Shown: one piece after another, positions 11,248 through 23,775 of the stretch
Layout of the letters: the number at the start of each line of letters is the position of its first letter
Numbering within the stretch: the stretch's first letter is position 1
DNA from: Rosellinia necatrix
Taxonomy: Eukaryota > Ascomycota > Sordariomycetes > Xylariales > Xylariaceae
Assembly: GCA_021209875.1 (NCBI GenBank)
Contig: JAGYVD010000004.1
Span: forward strand, 2,852,001 to 2,916,000
Length of the DNA: 64,000 nt
Direction: 5' to 3'
Notes under the pieces: generated by a model
What the model was told of the DNA's origin: nothing
Databases searched by the model: none
Seen by the model: only the letters and a program-made list of their open reading frames with translations
Made by a program: the position numbers and the translations under genes

Positions 11248-11699
11248 GACACTGGGAGAGGTGCAGTGTGTTTGTTGATGGGTGATTGTCCCCAGTTGGC
11301 GAGAAAACGAGGCAATTTGGCCAGAATTGATCGTCAATGATGGCAAATAGGAAGAAGAACAATGAATGTGTTATTCGTTATTCAGTCGTGATGGCCAAAA
11401 GGAAGATTCCGATGTTGTTGAGGAACGCAGTCGCCGACTACGTAAGTACCTAGGTTATCGATAAAGCTAAGCATAACTACCAGGTGCTATGAGACAAAGG
11501 GTCGCGGTCTCCCAATAACTAACTACACCTAGTCATCACTTATCAGCACCCATTTGTTTGCCAGGGTGCCTACCTAGGTACCTACCTAGGTACCTATCTA
11601 CTTCCGTACCACCAGTACAGACAGGTTAGTACTTGCACTGTATCACTACCTACCTAGGTAGGTACCCTAGGTAGTTTTAGACCAGAGCTTGTTCAAGCT
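11248..11699. other. intergenic with CCTAGGTA-type palindromic repeats
   Basis: No gene. Dense TACCTAGGTA/CCTACC units occur at about 11444-11456, 11569-11606 and 11644-11676, some forming perfect palindromes. The same motif recurs in several other gene-free stretches of this window. Confidence 0.75.
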
Positions 11700-14600
11700 T
11701 TAACGCCGCCCAACAGCCATGACTTCCGACACCACGGCATCATACCAAGATCTTGCGTCTCCCGCATCGCTACTTTCGTCAGAATCCAGAAACACAACCG
11801 ACTCGTGGACGGAGGGTGTGAGCGAGGCGGTTGAATCAGGCTCGCCGACCACTTCGACACCCCAGCGACGCTCGCCGTGGTCCATGATGAACCAGCCTAG
11901 CTTCGCCTCGATGGTGTTGTCGTGCTTCACGCTCTCTAACGACCTCTCTCTAGCAATCTTGAGCAGCCTGCGACTTCCGGCGACAAGAAATGCTATGTCG
12001 GCGATGCTGTTGACCTGTCTCAGAAGTAACCGATTGTAGCCCTTCGAGGCGACCACCAACAACACGGAGGTCACGATGAGGCAGCCCAGAATTGAAACGC
12101 AGACCCAGGCCGCAGGCTCGGATATATTCAGCACCTCCATAGGCCGAGAGATGGACACGACCGTCATTCGGTTTGTGCTGTTGCCACTACCATCCCCCTT
12201 GGCCGTGGTCGTTGCGTTTGGGAAATTCCCAACGTATGGTTCCCCAATATCCGCTGGAAGCCTCTCGGCCGTGGACTGGTATAAATACCCTCCACTCGTC
12301 ATAGAAACATCGTTGTTCACGAAGTGTTGAAAAAATGTCGAGAATGTTTGTTGGGCCGTCCGTTTGAGCGTTTCCGTGTCTAATAGCGCACTATGATTGT
12401 TATCAACTAGGGACAACATTGCGTACGTCATATAATCCACGTTTAGGCCAGGCTCCCGGATATTGAAGGTTTGATCCTCTAGTCTTTCTGCACGTGAAAT
12501 GGCTGACGATTCTGAGCCCACAACGCTCCCGATATTCGTAGCACCTATTAGGTTTTCCAGGTCTGCGGCTCCCAAGAGCCCGAGAATGAACAGAATGCCA
12601 TGGCTCGTCGTCATGTTCACATCAATGTTAGTGTCCCAGTAATCATGTTTTTTATAGGCCAGAAAGTCGTCGGTCCAAGCAAACTTGTCATTTTGTAACT
12701 GACCGAGAAGTGTGAAGTCAATGACACGGCCGTTTGTTGCGTCGACGGTAACTCTTGTGTCCGCAGTTTCAATGATTGGCATGCAATTTAATGCTGCCAT
12801 CCGGGGTCTCTCTGTCCATATTAACCGAACCTTCTCGTCTGAGTAGAATTCTTCGCCATTAGCATCGGATAGAGTCGCCTCTACGGCACGCCCTCGGATC
12901 CATTTTACGGTAAAGTTAGCCGGCCAAGTCTGTGAAATCGAAGGATAATAAGCCTTTGGATCGGCCAAGTTGGGAGACCAGTACCCAATTGAGCTTTGGC
13001 TAATGCCGCCAGCGGTAGCGTTTTGGCAGCATTGTAGACGCCTGTCGCTCGAAAAAAGTGTGGTTCGGTGGTGATCATGGTCTTCGATGTCGTTATAGCC
13101 AGGGTAAACCGTGGGATCAGTATCTTTGGAATAGAGCCCAAGATATAAATTGGTTCTTAATTCATAACCGCGAGTTATTTTCGGGTTCAGCTTCGCGTGA
13201 TCTGGCAATTTCCAGTCGGTCATCCAAAGGGACATGTTATCCAAGAAATCATATTCAGAGCAATCTAACCGCCCGCGGATAGCAGGTGTTTCCAACGTGA
13301 TTTCTGTCGACAAGTTGTCGATTATTTCCGGCTTGTTGATAGTACTCTCAGTATTTGTGCTGTTGGGATAGGTAATTGCGAGGTCCACGGGAACAAAATT
13401 CCACCCTTGAGAACTCCAAGTTGGTTCTGGTCCGTTGAGCGACAACTGTACGGCAGCGCCATACACCCACGACGCCTTTAGATTGCCGAATAGGCCTGAC
13501 AAGGCCGTTGACCTTCTATCAAGCCCTCTGGGGCTATTAGATACCTGTCCGGTTGAGAGAATAGGAACATGACGTAGTTCCAGTGGCTTCGGTATCTGCA
13601 TGGTCACTGGAACCACTCCAGGTTGCCGAAACCACAATGATGACATAGCTATTGTAACTAATTGTTCTCTCTTTTTATCAGTAGCCACCCCCCACAGTAC
13701 TTAAGAAGGAGCGGAGTGCCACATACGTATTTGCGATAGAAACGCTCCGGTAGATACAAGAGCCAGCAACCAGTGATCTCTTCTGGCGGCCCGGATAGAA
13801 GCCCAGAGGAGGTAAGATGAACGGTAGGATATAGATGCTCCTTTAAATCCGACCACGGGGCCCATAGCCAAAGCCAGGAACGGCTGAGCTCTGCGGAGGT
13901 TGGAATCAAGGGAACCCCACCACAGACCGATGATAACGGCAACGAGTGTTGTAATGATTGAGGCAGGATTCACCTCACCGAGGTCTAAGCCCCCCACCGA
14001 CACGAAGACGGTATAAACAAAAGCCTTTTGGTAGAGTTTGTGGCCTTTGGAATATATATAAAGAGTAAGGATGGTAACCATTACCGTCAGCAATATTAAT
14101 ATGAGCACAATGAGTGGCCATATACTGAAAATTTTCGATTTTCCGATTTCATCCAGATCCGTTGGTTGTTGTTCCTCTCTTGGAGTTTGGATCCCTACAG
14201 GTTCACCGTTGTGGTAGGTATGACTAACCGGAAATTCTTGACTGATTAGATGTAATTTTCCTTGTTTTATCCTATATCGATCTTTTAGTGAAGTCGCTTT
14301 AGCCGTCTTCTTGACAGTTGTGGGTATGCTGAGAAATGACCGCATTGTATCCATGTCGTCTGATAGAAGCTTCGCTATACTCATAACGGAAGCTGGGTCT
14401 GTTTCAACCCCTAGTGGCCTTCGTGATAATCTTGTTGACATAAACGCTACTGAGAGTAAGCCGAGGATGATGAGCAGGACCACTTCAAGCGTGACAGCCA
14501 CCACAGAGACCACTACGAGTCGGCGAGGATTTGTGCTAATAGTTCCAGTAATTCGACTGGGATTGTGAAATTGATTGTCGTTGAAAGAATCTCGCAGAAG

Positions 14601-16133
14601 CTCGCCGAAGAAACGTTGTTTTAGGCGCTGTGTTACATTCGTCCTTCGTTCTATCGTGTCGTCTCTCATTCGATCCAGAGAGAAATCGTACACAGCCGCC
14701 AGAAAATTCCCAGGTCCATAAAAAAGGCGCCGTTCCTGATTTTGAGTTATGCCTGACGCACCCAGGTGGATATTCCAGTTTTCGCTGAGAAATGCAGTTT
14801 GAAATGTGGATGTATTAGCTACAGTCGGTGAGATGGGTTGACGGTTAGCGTAATATTGCTGTTCGTCAATTTTCACAATGGACTGACCGCTAATGCGGGA
14901 TGCCGTAACAACCGAGTCCCCTTGAAAGTATGAAGCTTCACATGCCTCTCCAACAATGATAGTCTCGGGCGATGTAACCGCTGTGATGTAAAACTCATCT
15001 TGGGAACATGATGGGGAAATGGAAGTATTGCTTCCAGTGATGTAAAAGTCCCAGCCCGATGAGATGCTGATATCATTCAAGGTAGCCCATACTATACCTC
15101 CACCATCATCAAATCTGCTCATATCGATATACTGAAGATTTATCTCACAACCTCTTCCTGATGATAATGTGGCGTTTTTGCCGTCATCCACGCTAAGCAT
15201 GGGATTTATATGGACCTTTATGTCCCTGATTTCTTTTAGCGTTATTGGCTCACAGGTCAGCTCGGTACTGAACACTGATGTTGTCGCAGTCCAAGTTTGA
15301 TCGGTGTCAAAGAGGATAGGGCCCAAAGGGGCAGTTGTGACGGAAGCCGGCCAAAACGGTACGACGGCGTACTGGTCAGAGATCCAAGCAGAAGTAGTCA
15401 CATTTCTAAGGACGCTGCTAATTGACCGGTAATACGTTTCCGATAGAGGTTTTGCTTGAATTGGCATGCTACGCCTCAGGTCGAGCTGCAGAAATCGTGA
15501 CTCCCGGGCTAAGACAACGGTCTGAGAAACAATCAATGATGATGAAAGGGGTGAAACAATGAGAAAGCCAAGTATGAATGCTAGTGTCGTACACAACATC
15601 GCCCAATTCGTCTTTTTACGACGACTGGGAAAACTGCCAAGCAGGGCGTCCCACCACGCGTCAGCCGTCCAACATATGGAAAGGTCTGCTGGCGCGCCAG
15701 CTGGCGAAGAGAGCCGGGCAAACGGTTCTGTGCGTTTAACATCGTCCAAGAGAATTGACGCGAGGAAAACGTATGCGGTGGCGAGTAGAGTGGGCGCGAA
15801 TTTAGACCCAATTTGCAGAACGCCAGATCCGTCATCTTCTACGAGCCCTGAATTCCACCACGAAATGGAGTGGACAACCACCACAGCTATCTCCAACAAG
15901 CAGGTGAAGACGACAGTGGCTAAGAAAAATGGCCAACGAAGAGTGTATGGCAGCCATGTCACCGCCGCGCCATCTTCCGCCATATGAGTCGCTGTTGATA
16001 TGTCCTTCTGTCGCATAAATGGCATGTTTATGTCGTTGATCTGATCGGACGGTTGGCTATAGCCATAGGCACTATAAAATAGGGAATTCTCTGAAGCGTG
16101 CGGGGTATGACTAACAGATTGTGTAGGATTCAT
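11700..16133 (-). CDS. DUF3433 multi-pass membrane protein
   Basis: Large fungal DUF3433 family protein of unknown function, about 1454 aa. Two long open frames (16235-13701 and 13688-11700) share a reading frame but are separated by TAA at 13701. A 69-nt intron (13658-13726) with a GTATGT donor and a TTAG acceptor removes that stop and joins FLSQI to LTIAMSSLW, which restores the family pattern SQILTxxMSxLW. The first DUF3433 copy is near residues 65-160 (LPYTLRWPFFLATVVFTCLL, WWDALLGSFPSRRKK). The second follows IWPLIVLILILLTVMVTILT, with VNPASIITTLVAVIIGLWW and HWLLALV. Each is followed by a long non-cytoplasmic region rich in N-x-S/T sites, and a last span precedes the C-terminus. The start at 16133 (MNPTQSVSH) is preferred; an in-frame ATG at 16235 would add 34 residues. 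Confidence 0.87.
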
Positions 16134-16990
16134 ATCATAGTATATAGAAAGCACACGGATATGTCGATTGACAGAATTAACAAGCGGTGAATGTTCAAGC
16201 CCCCAAGCAGTGTTGGTTCCAAGGAGAAATCTCAATTCAAACGAAGCCTATGAGAACTTTTAGGTTAACACAACGATCATAAATATGAACGCCACCGCAT
16301 AAACTGTGCCTCCTCGATACGCACGACTATGTATTGTACCGAAGGTAAGGACGAAGGTAAGTAGGATATAAATAAGTGCGTTGGGGGCCACTTCATTTGG
16401 AGGCGGGTTTCAGATGGCATCGTGGGGGGGCCAGGCTGACTGGCTGAATCAGTGCCCTATTCTCCTTTTGGCCATTCGCGGCTCATGACTAGGTAACTCG
16501 AGATTTTACTTCTCATCTTATGGCAACGGTGAACAGGAATTATGCTAACTTAGGGTGGTCCCCTTGACCCATCATCGATGGCGCAGTGGGTGTTGGGTTT
16601 TGTTCAAATAATCTTAGAACCCCCGGTTAATGATAATCCAACACTACTAAATTTATAAACAACCCCCACGTCATCGCCCCCCCTCCTTTGGAACAAGGCA
16701 TGGCCTGGTCGTCGAAATGAAGCAATTCGTCGTGTCCTGGTAAGTTCAAAATCTGTCAAAATTGTCATCTTATAATATTGCAACTTAGTGGATCATATCC
16801 ATGCTACCATCTCCATCATGAAACTACCCTATTTAACTCGAGTATTATACGATATGCTGGTAACCACGTTGATTGTGATACAACAAATACCGGAACTAAC
16901 GGATGTGGTGACTATGCTTTTATAGACATTTAATACAAGGTAGGAACGCGCCCCCCCGTCTCGAGCACGTAGCATTTCGAAGTGACCAAC
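16134..16990. other. intergenic, no gene seen
   Basis: Upstream of the DUF3433 gene and downstream of the FAD monooxygenase gene. No coding or RNA feature was recognised. The base composition is AT-rich with scattered C-runs (near 16418, 16676 and 16950). Confidence 0.5.
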
Positions 16991-18415
16991 CTACTCGAAC
17001 ACAAGATCCTCAGGCTGCAAGCCCCCGCTAATAATACCAATCATCCTCTCCATTCCGCCCTCTTGAAACTGGATATTCATCGCGGCCACAGCCTTCGCAG
17101 CCTCCGCCGACGACCTCTTGAACATGCCCTTCTCATATTCCCACACCATAGCCGCCAGACCGTCCCCATTTATATTTCCCATCTTAACACAGTCAATGAT
17201 CCCCTGCGCCAGCTCCAGCGCGTCCATGAGCGCGACGTTAACCCCGACGCCAGCAAACGGAGTCATAAGGTGCGCCGCGTCGCCCACAAGCGTGACGCCC
17301 GGCCGGGATTCCCAGGTGAGCCCCACGGGCAACATGTACAGCGGGCGCAGCACGGGCTCCTCCGTCATGGCGAGGAGAACGCTCTTGACCTCGGGGGACC
17401 AATCCGCAAAGTTCCTCTCGACGAATTCCTCTCTCGTCCGGGCGTTGGCCCAGTCCACCTGAGTCTCCGACTCCAGTCGTCCCAGGACCTCGGCGGAGCT
17501 CGGCGGGGTGGCGGAGTGCGTCTTGACGCAGGCGTAGCACCGCGCCTTGGCGTCGCGGCCGCTGCCGTTCCGCTGGAACAGGAGCGCGCGGTCCTTCTCA
17601 AACATGAAGCAGTTGCCCGCGCCCACGAAGGCGGACACGGCGGGTGCTGCCTCGTCCACCCTCGGCGCCCACACATCAAGCGCCGTAATGCCTGAGTAGA
17701 GCGGCTGCTGTGCTGTCAGCAGCGCGCGTGTGTGCGACCATGCGCCGTCCGCGCCGACGACTAGATCGAAGGGAGCGGGGCTGTCGTCCGCGGCGGCGGC
17801 GGCGGCCAGCTTGACGTTCCACTGCTTTGAGCCCGGAACTTGGGTCACGGCATCCACCCTGCTACCCCAGCGGACCGTGTCGGCGGGCAGACTAGCGATC
17901 AAGAGGTCCTTGAGTGCAGGGCGGTCGATTTCCGGGCGTCCCTTGACGAATTTACTCGCGGGCCCCTCGTTCTTCGGTGCACCATCTCCTCCCGTCATAG
18001 CCTCGTCGTGGTCCTCGTCGTGGTCCTCGCCGCCACTCTCGTGCAGGACCGTGCCGTCTTTCTTGATCACTGCACCAGAGGTCAGTGGGCATTTTAGTCA
18101 ACAATAACGCGACTATATTTTAACGCAGTATCACAGAGAAGACCATGCGGGCATGTATGCAAGTAACTCACTCTTCATGGCGTCGCCCCCTTGCCTCATA
18201 ACGGCGCGGAACCCATCGAGGAGCCCTGCGGCCTCGAGAGCCCGTTGTCCCGAGTACTCGTGAAGGTCGAGGGTGCCCCCTTGAGCACGAGCGACGGCGC
18301 TGGTGTCGCGTTCAAAGATGGTGCACGGGATGTTATTGTGGTGCAAGATACTAGCGAGCATGAGGCCGCCGGGCCCGGCGCCAATGATGGCGATCTTAGG
18401 AGCTGCAACGACCAT
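16991..18415 (-). CDS. FAD-dependent monooxygenase (TetX-like, class A)
   Basis: Single-component flavoprotein monooxygenase of the PHBH/TetX type; it would hydroxylate a small aromatic or polyketide-like substrate using NAD(P)H (family knowledge, substrate unknown). Two exons: 18415-18172 and 18069-16991, with an intron at 18070-18171 (GTGAGT...GCAG), giving 440 aa. Motifs: Rossmann IGAGPGGLMLASIL at residues 9-22, QGGTLDLHEYSGQRALEAAG (typical of TetX-like members), the DG motif FDLVVGADGAWSHTR, and the GD motif GVTLVGDAAHLMTPFAGVG. The start at 18415 places the Rossmann motif close to the N-terminus; an upstream in-frame ATG at 18478 would add an unlikely 21 residues. A stretch of Asp/His/Glu (residues about 88-110) is a low-complexity insertion. 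It has no clear partner genes nearby. Confidence 0.92.
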
Positions 18416-19383
18416 GATTCTTCTCCTAAGGGGTAGGCTGGCTGGGGTTAGGATAAAGTATATCAAGTCGCATGTCAATGGTAACAGTCACGGGCAGATG
18501 GAGGGCGACAGGATGGGTTTATATGTGTTGAGTCTCCCACCCTACCTACGTGTAAGCCGTTAGACCAGAACTTTGGTCAAGTCATTGAAGGGATTTAATC
18601 CCAGTGTTTCCAAGTACATCCCCGTATGCGAATTTCGCCTGCAGGTGTTCGGTGTCGTCCGTGGCTCCAGCCCCGGTTTGAGGACCGAGACCTACGGATA
18701 TATTCCCCTGGCCATTCCTAGCTCCGCCTGTCGCGGGCAGTCTTTGGTTGTGTAGGACCACTAAATTGCCTCAGATAATCCTGAAACTATGCCTATAGCG
18801 GCAATGAGTCAGTTCACAACATTAGATCGAAGACCGGGAGGAGCTATCATGAGGTGAGGAAGTAAGGGCAGGTAGGTGAATATGTTATCAGGGGTTCGGG
18901 GCCGGGCGATGCGACTCGGACCCGAGGCCAAAGCCCCGGCTACGAATACCATGGCTCGGAAACAGGGCCGAATTATCACAGCACTCGGTATTTTGAATAT
19001 TCGATAACAGCATACATAATGGGCTATCCTTGTAACGGCTGGTGCCTTTCGTGGAACCACAATGACCTCATCCCCCATCTTATGCGATCGCCTAGCGCCT
19101 AAGAAGTGGAGTTGGTCAGGGACAAAACATACAATCAGTACCTCTCAGCGGATTCAACGGTCCTATATTGTAATGGCCTCGTTGGACACCAGCACATCCA
19201 CCACTTCGGCGAAAGCTATAACCCTCAATTGGGCTCACAGATAAAAAACAGTTTTGGTGTCAAGTAATATATGAGCCCAGGAATGGTAGGCTGGCGCCAA
19301 TTACCACCTCTATCTCTCTACGTACATACATCGATCACATACGTCCATCAGCAGCAACCACCAACCACGCGCCCTCGTCCACG
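18416..19383. other. divergent intergenic region (FMO / Aim18)
   Basis: This is the shared upstream region of two divergent genes, with no coding frame supported. The last 80 bases before 19384 are CA-rich, typical of a fungal 5' leader. Confidence 0.5.
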
Positions 19384-20550
19384 ATGAGGGCAGTACAATC
19401 CTCAATCCCTTCGGCATCGCTTCTGCGGTCGCTTGCTCCAGGACCGCGGTTGTCGACTGCACCGGCCCGCTTACGATGCCTGCAAATGAACCCATCTCCG
19501 GTCCAGCGCCGAACCTTCCTGCGAAACCAGCCATCGTCGTCCGGCCGTGCCTATGAGAACGTCAACATCAGGCGCATGAAGAGTGATTCCTACAATCATT
19601 ACATGGGACGATATACCTTCCTTCTCTGCGGCGCCATATCCAGTGCCATTGCCACTTGTTACACCGCCTATCTTATTTACGCCGAGCTCCACAAGCCAAC
19701 CAAGTTGGACTCCGGTCTCCCCAGTAACGCCAGCCCCTTCACCACCGAGGCCGGATCGAAGCGCAAGACCGTCGTCCACGATGCTGAGGGCCGCGAGATC
19801 GTGCCCACCGGAAATAGTGTGATCCCCACCTTTCCCCGCCTCTTAGACCTCGCTTTCGGAGCGGAGGAGGGCCAGGAGAAGGCCGGTGGCGTCGAGTATA
19901 CGCTGGTGGGCCTCGGCGTACGGACAGTGACCTTTATCGGCATCCAAGTCTACATGGTCGGGTATTACATCGCGACGCAAGATATCGCGGCCATGCAGGC
20001 CCGGCTCGTCAAGGAAATCAACCCAATCGCTACGACGCTAATCGCAAGCGAGAAGGATGCCTTGCGCCAAGTCCTCCTAGACCCAGTTGCAAGCGAAAGG
20101 ATCTGGAACTCGATTCTACAGGAAGTTCGTCCCCGGTCCGTTTTCAGAATTGTACCAGTCCGGGACACCGACTTCCACCACCTCAGAGACGGCCTTGTTC
20201 GAGCCATCACCGCTCGCTCACAAGGCAACAATGCCCAATTTGGCGACGAGACATTCGGCCAAGCCATGAAAGACTTCAAGGCGCTGTTCAATCGCGGAAA
20301 GGTGCCCAAGTCTCGGGAATTACTCCTCTGCCGAGACGCAGTCGGAAGACTGACCGTAACATATAACGACGGACAGACTGGCATGGGCACAATCGGCCGA
20401 GTGGTTGATGAGAGGATCTCGCGCCTCCTTTGGCTCAACTACCTGGCCGGTAAGCAAGTAGCCTCCGAGCCCGCTCGCCAGAGTATCGTGGACGGGATTA
20501 TGGAATTCGTCGAGAGACCCATTGGAACTGTAGCGACTCGAGTTATATAA
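19384..20550 (+). CDS. AIM18: Aim18-like mitochondrial protein, chalcone-isomerase fold
   Basis: A 388-aa single-exon protein matching the fungal Aim18/Aim46 group, mitochondrial inner-membrane proteins with a chalcone isomerase-like fold (family knowledge). The N-terminal 60 residues are rich in Arg, Ser and Ala and lack acidic residues, as in a mitochondrial targeting presequence. One membrane span follows (FLLCGAISSAIATCYTAYLI, about residues 79-98). The soluble domain begins at about residue 165 with YTLVGLGVRTVTFIGIQVYM, the family's most conserved block, and continues through RIVPVRDTDFHHLRDGLVRA and the C-terminal GMGTIGRVVDERISRLLWLNYL. No plant-type chalcone isomerase activity is implied. 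Start, length and domain order are all as expected, and the gene appears intact. Confidence 0.92.
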   Translation: MRAVQSSIPSASLLRSLAPGPRLSTAPARLRCLQMNPSPVQRRTFLRNQPSSSGRAYENVNIRRMKSDSYNHYMGRYTFLLCGAISSAIATCYTAYLIYAELHKPTKLDSGLPSNASPFTTEAGSKRKTVVHDAEGREIVPTGNSVIPTFPRLLDLAFGAEEGQEKAGGVEYTLVGLGVRTVTFIGIQVYMVGYYIATQDIAAMQARLVKEINPIATTLIASEKDALRQVLLDPVASERIWNSILQEVRPRSVFRIVPVRDTDFHHLRDGLVRAITARSQGNNAQFGDETFGQAMKDFKALFNRGKVPKSRELLLCRDAVGRLTVTYNDGQTGMGTIGRVVDERISRLLWLNYLAGKQVASEPARQSIVDGIMEFVERPIGTVATRVI

Positions 20551-22729
20551 AAGAGGAAAAATCGCAAAAAAGTGTCGAGGGCCTGTATGATCTTGTTGTA
20601 CTAAATACTTCACTCATATTGTCACGTCATACCTAGCCCCCCTGAAAGCTTAGAAGCGCATTGCTTCCTGCCGAAGAAACGGCAAGGTGCAGAACTACGA
20701 CATCGCGACTAGCTTGTATAACTGTGATGGACGACCCGGTAATACCCCCTTCTCCCCATCCCAGGCCTATTTGGTCTACGCACAGTACGAGATCTGCGGC
20801 GTGAAGCCTACATACTTGTATTCCCCCCCCGAATTCCCTATTGCCGAAGGAGATGGTCCAAGAGAGTCGGGAGAGTCGAGGGCTATGGCGAGATGAGTCA
20901 CCGCACCACGACCACTGCAAGCCTAGCTCAGTATTGTGGTTAACACCCCTAACAAGAAGTTCTATTAAACCCCTTCACGCCGCGATTCATTTGAACAGTC
21001 TCTTTGTTTTGCAAATTTAGCGACATGTATGATGCATTGCTCGTTCGCCGATCCGTTTTGTAGCCCGCGACAATATGGGTCTACGATTGAACACTAATGA
21101 TACAGAATCGAAAAGGGGGGAGGGGGAGGGGGTTGGGGAGGGCCAAGGATGCCATCCATTGGTGGGCACCCACCACAATGACCGCCGCCTTCCTCATTAG
21201 CATCTATTTATCTGTAGGCCATCATATTTTCTATAGCAGCCTAGGCGACTAATCACCCACAGCGTCAGATAGGAACAGCAGACAAATATACATTCCGGCA
21301 CGGCCATACCCTATTTCGTGCGCTCTACACTAGCATTGGCGGCCAATGCCGTCTGTTGGCAGATACTCTGGAAGATATTGCAGAAAATCCAGCTCTCTGG
21401 GCCTGCTTTCAACTCGCTAGCTGATCTCCTCGGCAGCCTATTGATTTCCTTCGACGTCACAATCCTTCATGCCAACTTGGTGCTGTTTTATCTTGCTGCG
21501 ATATCTCGATTGGTAGCTATTTCTTGAATCATTCCGCCAGCCACCTTAACCGCTTCCCTTGTTGAAGCGCTGCATCCTACAATATTGTTAATCCATCAAC
21601 CATCGATTTCACAGGATCTACTATCAACTCATTATATCTATTTACAGAGGGGGTGTATCGATTCTTAGCTTATCGTTTATGCTATCCCAAACCGACGTTA
21701 CTGGTCTCCCAATAGTCCAAGTAATTGTAGGGGTTGCAATTGAGCATAAAACCGCCTCACATTAAAAAGGTCCCAATTATCAAATCAGAATAATCTTTGT
21801 TGAGTAATCAAGACCAGCATTAGGGTGACATAACCCCGACTAGGATGGGCATCGCGAGGGTGATGGAGTTGAATTAGCTGTTCCAGCGATTTCACCGCTT
21901 ATCTCCGGTATCCCCTCCGTCTTTAAACATAAATTGTCTTACTCTTGTCTTATCTTTGTTCACTTCTAACATCTTTATCGACCATGCCCCCTTAAAACAA
22001 GTAACCTCAAGATCTAGGGGATACGTAACCATCAATCTTGCCTCTAATCAGATAGGGAATAATAGGAATAATACAAGCTAAGGGATAGTGTTAATATTCA
22101 AATTTTAATGTTACGTTACAATAGGGCCGTACACAATATACCCAATATCTTGATAGACACCACATCGATATGGAATGGAGATGAATTTCGTTTGCTCACA
22201 TTATGGTATTTGAACTGCTCAGAGATTTAAAGACCAGCGTCGAAATAGCTCGGGGCGAGCAAAAATTACAGAATTACTTAATTAAGGCTGGCATGCTCTA
22301 TTGTTTTAAACTGTTGTACCAATTTGTGCTAAAATTAGGCATTCTATGTTAAGCAATAGCATCGGTGAATACCGGCCGATATAAAAGTTGCCAATTAGGT
22401 ATATAGTTTAACAACCACGGAAGAGTGGGTTTGGTACCCCTGACAGCGTCCTAAATGGAGACCACATTATATGAACGTTAGCCGTGCCCTACGTAACAAT
22501 TTACCTCTCTAAATCTCCCCCAGAAAGAAGCTCGGCGGTGTTGCCAATCGAAAGAAGGAAAAAGGAAAGGGACACGACATGTGAACATAAGATTAACATT
22601 ACGAAGCGAGATTATTACAATTTAGGGTTTAACTATATTAATAGCCCACCATGACTTACGCATCTAGCTATTCATATTTTACCTTGTCGTCTGAGCGAAC
22701 GACGGCCATACTTAATGAGCAACCCACTC
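20551..22729. other. gene-poor region
   Basis: About 2.2 kb with no supported gene. The composition becomes strongly AT-rich from about 21600 to 22640. G-runs occur near 21115-21140. Only short, motif-free frames are present on either strand. An old degraded mobile element is possible but not demonstrated. Confidence 0.5.
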
Positions 22730-23062
22730 TCACTCCGGAATGGTCGAGAGGCGTCCGGGCCGAGGCAGGGTTTGTCTTTCATCCCCCGCCGGACCGGCTT
22801 CTACATCCGGCGACTTGCGCCGCTGATTGCGATGTTTGCGGATAAAGTTGGCCAGCATGTATACCACGGCCACGAGGGCCAAGGTGGAGATGATGGCGAC
22901 GGCTATGTGGATCGCGACGTTTGCTTGGTCTTTATTTGCGTCCGAGATGACTGTATCCGATAGGGTGGGAATGGGATGAAAGCTTATTGTTGTTAGTGTG
23001 GGTGTTATTGTTGGTGTTATCGTTGTTGCAGGCGCCACTGTGATGAACTGTCGGCCCTCCAT
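22730..23062 (-). CDS. small single-pass membrane protein, unknown function
   Basis: A 110-aa frame with an ATG at 23062. The N-terminal 35 residues are rich in Thr, Pro and Ile, with a simple TITPT-type repeat. A clear membrane span lies at about residues 51-72 (VAIHIAVAIISTLALVAVVYML), followed by a strongly basic flank (FIRKHRNQRRK) and an acidic/Pro-rich tail. By the positive-inside rule the C-terminus would be cytoplasmic. No family is recognised. Support is the coherent topology and the sequence complexity of the tail; expression is unknown. It could be a chance frame. Confidence 0.5.
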   Translation of the reverse strand: MEGRQFITVAPATTITPTITPTLTTISFHPIPTLSDTVISDANKDQANVAIHIAVAIISTLALVAVVYMLANFIRKHRNQRRKSPDVEAGPAGDERQTLPRPGRLSTIPE

Positions 23063-23775
23063 AGTTTCCAGCCGGGGGATCTGATAAGGAGAGACACTGG
23101 GTAAATAGAATACTAGACGAGAGGTGTACGTGTTTTATATAGGCAGACGATGAATGATACTGGAAAACAGACTAAGTCTCGGCGGCTCACTGTAACTGGG
23201 AATCGGCAGCCTGTAAAAGGCAAACAATGGCCATTGTTTGAAGGTGGCCACCTACCGTGATTGGCTGGATCGAGGCCGCCTTTGACGCCCTTTCTATGTA
23301 CTATATTTCTAAACAAGGGCAGTGTAATGACAACTGCGCCCATGTCCACCCGACTATGTGTGCAGAATGGCTTTAGTCCGGGTTACCACACAACTGGCCT
23401 GGACATATGTATATGCATACACAGCCGACTAACCGCGTGGGGGAATGAGGGCGGCGATTTGCTTGCGAGGTGAATGAAGTGGGTATATCTACGCTCTATA
23501 TGTATATGTACGATGCGGAAACGACATTGGGTAGAGAACACAACGTGCGTGCCGCAACAGTTGCCCATGTGGTACCATCGACCTAACGCAAAGATGAAGA
23601 CGGACAGTGAAGCGAATCAATCAATGGCTAGCTTGCTTGTGCGCCATCGGCGAAACCTCGAGCGTTTGACGTAACATAGTTGAACAATCCCGACGACAGC
23701 ACCTCCTCCACCTTCATCCGCGGCGCGCCAGTGTCGTTACAATTTCGACGAGGAAGGGTCCCGATCGCCGTCCAG
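23063..23775. other. intergenic, no gene seen
   Basis: No coding feature is supported. It contains the 3' flank of the glutaredoxin gene and the upstream flank of the small membrane protein gene. Confidence 0.5.

Noticed and set aside
13680..13710. Two separate membrane protein genes (13701-16235 and 11700-13688)
   Set aside because: They share one frame, and a GTATGT...TTAG intron at 13658-13726 removes the TAA and restores the DUF3433 family motif, so one gene is the better reading.
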